Of a DNA stretch of 64,000 nt, positions 63,185 to 64,000 are shown piece after piece; the first letter of the stretch is position 1, and each line of letters begins with the position of its first letter. Made by a program: the position numbers and the translations under genes. The notes beneath the pieces were generated by a model that was not told the origin of the DNA, searched no databases, and worked only from the letters and a program-made list of their open reading frames with translations. Source of the stretch: Glaciecola flavus (lineage in GTDB: Bacteria; Pseudomonadota; Gammaproteobacteria; Enterobacterales; Alteromonadaceae); contig NZ_JBHRSW010000006.1 of the NCBI RefSeq assembly GCF_042646125.1, positions 1-64,000 of the forward strand, given 5' to 3'.

Positions 63185-64000
63185 TGAAAGCCTTCTCCCC
63201 TGCTCGCGTAAAGTTTTCTCAATTCTTCAGTGGTCTTGATGGTCTACTTTCAAAACTTACGCCTTTGCTTAAAAATAGCAAAGGGCTTGAAAGCGATAAA
63301 GGGCAAAGCATACCGAAAGGAAAAGTCTTTATAGTAGGCGCCGGACCAGGCGACCCTGAATTATTAACTCTGAAAGCCGCACGCTTGATACAAAACGCCG
63401 ATGTTATTCTCTATGACGCCTTGGTCAATGACGAAATTTTAAAGCTAGCGCAAAAAACCGCATTGTGCCAATACGTTGGAAAACGAGCTGGACAACACAG
63501 TATGCGTCAAAAAAACATCTCAGAATTGATGGTCGCTCATGCTCTAGAGGGCAAATCGGTTGTTAGAGTAAAGGGTGGTGATCCTGGGCTTTTCGCCCGC
63601 AGCGCAGAAGAATGCATCAAACTTGCTGAGAAAAACATTCCCTTTGCTATCGTGCCCGGTATTACCGCGGCCTCCGGAATGTCTGCTTATACGGGTATTA
63701 TGCTAACGGATCGCGATTATGCGCAGTCGGTACAATACATTACGGCGCGTTTTCAAAACGAAGCAGATGAGCCAAATTGGCAACATATTGCTGCCCACGC
63801 TGAAACACAAACTACCGTGTTTTATATGGGTGTACAACGCCTTTCCCTGATTTCCGAGCGCTTGTTGGAAGCCGGAATTGCACCTGATATGCCGATGCTC
63901 CTTTGCGAAAAAGCAAGTCAAAAAGAACAAAAGCTGATTGTATCTACCGTGTCGTCTTTGGCAGAAAAAGTGGCAGGTAAAAATATCACGGGACCAGGTT
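63184..64000 (+). CDS. cobA: Uroporphyrinogen-III C-methyltransferase (partial at window end)
   Basis: Incomplete on the right. The ATG at 63184 overlaps the nasA stop (TGATG). Residues 1-40 are an extra N-terminal region with no recognised domain. The SUMT domain follows: VFIVGAGPGDPELLTLKA, DVILYDALV, VVRVKGGDPGLFARSAEE and FAIVPGITAASGMSAY, the SAM-binding and GxGxGD signatures. It makes precorrin-2 for siroheme, the cofactor of NirB, which explains its place in the operon. A CysG-like fusion is not seen, as the left end has no dehydrogenase domain. Confidence 0.93.
   Translation, partial: MKAFSPARVKFSQFFSGLDGLLSKLTPLLKNSKGLESDKGQSIPKGKVFIVGAGPGDPELLTLKAARLIQNADVILYDALVNDEILKLAQKTALCQYVGKRAGQHSMRQKNISELMVAHALEGKSVVRVKGGDPGLFARSAEECIKLAEKNIPFAIVPGITAASGMSAYTGIMLTDRDYAQSVQYITARFQNEADEPNWQHIAAHAETQTTVFYMGVQRLSLISERLLEAGIAPDMPMLLCEKASQKEQKLIVSTVSSLAEKVAGKNITGPG

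Overview
The window reads as chromosome of a marine gammaproteobacterium, most like Alteromonadales (Glaciecola/Paraglaciecola/Alteromonas type). This is inferred from the AT-leaning composition and from the family mix: GlnE, HldE, FadE, an LpxL-type acyltransferase, a DUF3081 protein and an exosortase-A polysaccharide locus. I cannot name the species. No rRNA, tRNA, CRISPR array or intact insertion sequence was seen.

Bases 1-27,600 are a large exopolysaccharide locus of the XrtA/EpsI (PEP-CTERM-associated) type. The left part (0.2-10.4 kb) is a mixed-strand, accessory-looking set: glycosyltransferases, a Wzx-like flippase, a GT8 enzyme, a DUF707 protein, a pyruvyltransferase and a GT-C-like membrane protein. 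The right part is the conserved core. A tight minus-strand operon (21317 down to 10438) encodes the initiating sugar transferase, deacetylase, XrtA-EpsI fusion, glycosyltransferases, acetyltransferase, amidotransferase and O-antigen-ligase-like protein. A divergent plus-strand operon (21573-26426) encodes the export lipoprotein, chain-length protein, tyrosine kinase and outer-membrane barrel. The locus ATPase follows on the minus strand. No PEP-CTERM substrate protein is in the window.

Bases 27.6-43.6 kb are mostly housekeeping: hldE, a GIY-YIG protein, a DUF350 protein, glnE, a DUF218 protein, a TcpQ-domain protein, an LpxL-type acyltransferase, an outer-membrane barrel group with a LolA-like partner, and fadE. 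Between glnE and the DUF218 gene lies an unrecognised two-gene module. Its first gene encodes a secreted Pro-rich, Cys-containing protein. A 7-bp tandem repeat sits inside the 5' end of that gene and throws its ATG out of frame with its signal peptide, so it looks like a phase-variable (here OFF) or repeat-broken gene.

Bases 43.7-57 kb carry tdk; a three-gene operon of serine hydrolase, PHP phosphoesterase and beta-propeller-like lipoprotein; a bufferin (copper-binding RiPP) operon bufA-bufB-bufC-doxX with a YHS-domain lipoprotein upstream; an alkyltransferase-like protein; yjbQ; a GH63/MGH1-like glucosidase; and ychJ. From 57.0 kb to the end is a nitrate-assimilation operon nirB-nirD-nasA-cobA (cobA cut by the window edge). 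Its leader shows an NtrC site, a sigma-54 promoter candidate, an ANTAR-type hexaloop hairpin and an intrinsic terminator just before nirB. This is a complete nitrogen-control plus antitermination arrangement.
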